A DNA stretch of 5,732 nt from assembly GCA_014382085.1 (NCBI GenBank), contig JACNKJ010000039.1:1-5732 (forward strand), given 5' to 3'. Under the pieces are notes generated by a model. It was not told the DNA's origin, did no database searches, and saw nothing but the letters and a program-made list of their open reading frames with translations. This DNA is from a bacterium. Lineage in GTDB: Bacteria > Krumholzibacteriota > Krumholzibacteriia > JACNKJ01. Within the stretch, counting starts at the first letter, position 1, and each line of letters opens with the position of its first letter. This document shows, piece after piece, positions 4,265 to 5,732 of this stretch. A program made the position numbers and the translations under genes.

Positions 4265-5732
4265 TTGGTAAAGCCCCTCTGGAATTCGGGATTCCCCGAG
4301 AGCTTCTGGCAAGCCCTGGAAACGGGCGGCATCCAAATGGATTTGGGCGGACGTTACGGCCCAAGGTTGCTTCAACGTATCGACGCTTCGCCCTGTCACG
4401 CAGCCTGCCCGGCCGGCGTGAACGTGAAGGGATACGTGGGCCTTATCGCCGACGGCAAGTTTCGCGAGGCCGTGGAGTTGGTGCGAAAGGACTGCCCCCT
4501 GCCCGGCATCTGTGGGCGCGTCTGCACCCATCCCTGCGAACTCAATTGCCGTCGCAGTGACCTGGATGATCCCCTGGCCATTCGCCTGCTAAAGCGTTTT
4601 GTGGCCGACTGGGAATTGGAAAACCCCGGTCCCGAACCCGTGCGTGTTGCGGGAAGCCGTCCGGAGAAGCTGGCTGTGATCGGAGCAGGTCCTGCTGGAT
4701 TGGCGGCAGCCTTCGACCTAGCCAACCTGGGTTACGGCGTCACTGTCTACGAATCGGAGGAAACGGCCGGCGGCATGCTGGTACAGTGCATCCCATCCTT
4801 CCGTCTGCCTCGAGAAGTAGTGGCCAGTGAAGTGGCCCACATCGAATCTTTGGGCGTGGAAGTCAAGACGGGCGTTCGCGTGGGCAAGGACATCAGCCTG
4901 GACGAACTTCGCGATCAGGGCTATGCGGCCATCATCCTGGCTCTGGGCGCGGCCCTCGGCAAAAAGATGAACATTCCCGGCGAGCGCGAGAACACGGGTG
5001 TCTTCGACTGTCTTACATTCCTGAGGATGGCCAGCAAGGGCGAAGCCATTCCCAAGGGTAAAAGCCTCATCGTGGTCGGCGGCGGCATGAGCGCCATGGA
5101 CGCGGCGCGCACGGCCAAAAGGCTGGGCTTCGAAAAAGTAGAAGTGGTCTACCGGCGAACCAAGGAAGAAATGCCGGCCGTGCCCGAAGAAGTTGTGGAA
5201 GCCGAGAACGAAGGCGTCACCTTCACATTTTTGGCGGGTCCGCTGGAAGTGATCGGTAAGAAGGGCAAAGTCACGGGCCTGCTATGTCAGCGCATGGAAC
5301 TAGGCGAGCCCGATGAAAGCGGCCGACGCCGCCCTGTGCCGATCAAAGGCGATACCTTCACGGTAGAGGCCGACCTCATCGTTCCGGCCATCAGTCAGGA
5401 AGCCAACCTGGACCTGCTCCCCGACAACCTGCCCTTCAAAAAGAGTAGTTGGGGGACCTTGGAAGCCGACTCGGTGAGCCTCATGACCGAGGTGGAAGGT
5501 GTTTTTGCCGCGGGTGATCTGGTGCTAGGACCCGATACTGTCATCGGTGCCATAGCTCATGGACATCGCGCCGCCAAGGCAGCTCACGCCTGGCTGGAAG
5601 GTCGTCCCCTAAAGGACGAGACCCTGCGCCCCATCGAAGTGGGTGTGCAGCCGCCACTTCCCACCGAACGCAAGCGCGCCATTCAACCGGAACTTCCCGT
5701 GGAAAAACGCGGCGGCTTCGACGAGGTTGAGT
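4265..5732 (+). CDS. GltD-like FAD/NAD(P)H iron-sulfur oxidoreductase (3'-truncated by window edge)
   Basis: At least 489 residues of a flavoprotein related to the small subunit of glutamate synthase, NfnB and dihydropyrimidine dehydrogenase. It moves electrons between NAD(P)H and an iron-sulfur partner in the cytoplasm. Numbering is from the TTG. The N-terminal Fer4_20-type domain has Cys44 and Cys48 (CHAACP), then Cys77, 83, 87, 91, 95 (ICGRVCTHPCELNC). The FAD Rossmann motif is VIGAGPAGLAAA (138-149) with YE at 162-163. The pyridine-nucleotide motif is VVGGGMSAMDAART (270-283), followed by YRRTKEEMPA (296-305), and FAD closure is GVFAAGDLVLGPDTVIGA (412-429). The tail past residue 445 continues beyond what a plain GltD needs. 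The RCLxCG half-motif that opens GltD is absent. It follows korC by 34 bases in the same direction, so it is probably cotranscribed and may connect Kor to NADP(H). No glutamate synthase large subunit is in view. Confidence 0.85.
   Translation, partial: MVKPLWNSGFPESFWQALETGGIQMDLGGRYGPRLLQRIDASPCHAACPAGVNVKGYVGLIADGKFREAVELVRKDCPLPGICGRVCTHPCELNCRRSDLDDPLAIRLLKRFVADWELENPGPEPVRVAGSRPEKLAVIGAGPAGLAAAFDLANLGYGVTVYESEETAGGMLVQCIPSFRLPREVVASEVAHIESLGVEVKTGVRVGKDISLDELRDQGYAAIILALGAALGKKMNIPGERENTGVFDCLTFLRMASKGEAIPKGKSLIVVGGGMSAMDAARTAKRLGFEKVEVVYRRTKEEMPAVPEEVVEAENEGVTFTFLAGPLEVIGKKGKVTGLLCQRMELGEPDESGRRRPVPIKGDTFTVEADLIVPAISQEANLDLLPDNLPFKKSSWGTLEADSVSLMTEVEGVFAAGDLVLGPDTVIGAIAHGHRAAKAAHAWLEGRPLKDETLRPIEVGVQPPLPTERKRAIQPELPVEKRGGFDEVE

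Noticed and set aside
4265..5732. Naming the flavoprotein gltD, small subunit of glutamate synthase
   Set aside because: The core domains fit, but the N-terminal cysteine pattern and C-terminal extension differ from GltD and no large subunit is present in the window, so a gene symbol is not justified.

Overview
The window looks like ordinary central-metabolism DNA from an anaerobic or facultatively anaerobic bacterium. It is moderately GC-rich, with many G/C third codon positions and AGGAGG-type ribosome binding sites. The oxygen-sensitive ferredoxin-linked 2-oxoacid oxidoreductase and the GH57 glucan enzyme both fit that picture. I cannot name a phylum. I see no mobile element, CRISPR array, tRNA, rRNA or phage-like gene.

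Layout: (1) positions 2-988 hold the C-terminal half of a GH57 alpha-amylase / 4-alpha-glucanotransferase whose catalytic barrel lies upstream of the window. (2) Positions 989-1334 are a 346-base non-coding gap. It carries a weak promoter candidate, a perfect 12-base palindrome and several small inverted repeats, one of which pairs with the ribosome binding site of the next gene. (3) Positions 1335-4230 hold a compact four-gene cluster, korD-korA-korB-korC, encoding the delta, alpha, beta and gamma subunits of a four-subunit 2-oxoglutarate:ferredoxin oxidoreductase. Each start lies inside the end of the preceding gene (overlaps of 14, 4 and 8 bases) behind a strong Shine-Dalgarno sequence. (4) From 4265 to the window edge runs a GltD-like FAD/NAD(P)H iron-sulfur oxidoreductase, 34 bases after korC, with an apparent TTG start. 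It is cut off at its C-terminus.

How they fit together: KorA/KorB bind thiamine diphosphate and a [4Fe-4S] cluster and oxidise 2-oxoglutarate plus CoA to succinyl-CoA and CO2 (or run the reverse, reductive carboxylation). KorD carries two more [4Fe-4S] clusters that pass electrons out, and KorC completes the complex. The downstream flavoprotein is the natural candidate to exchange those electrons with NADP(H), directly or through ferredoxin. That would make the operon a 2-oxoglutarate:NADP+ oxidoreductase module, which is the most interesting idea here. It is an inference from gene order and domain content. The GH57 gene is separated by the long gap and is probably a different transcription unit.

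I did not find a clearly novel system. The points worth a second look are the flavoprotein's electron-transfer role and its rearranged cysteine motifs, the extra C-terminal CxxC in KorB, and the structured leader upstream of korD.
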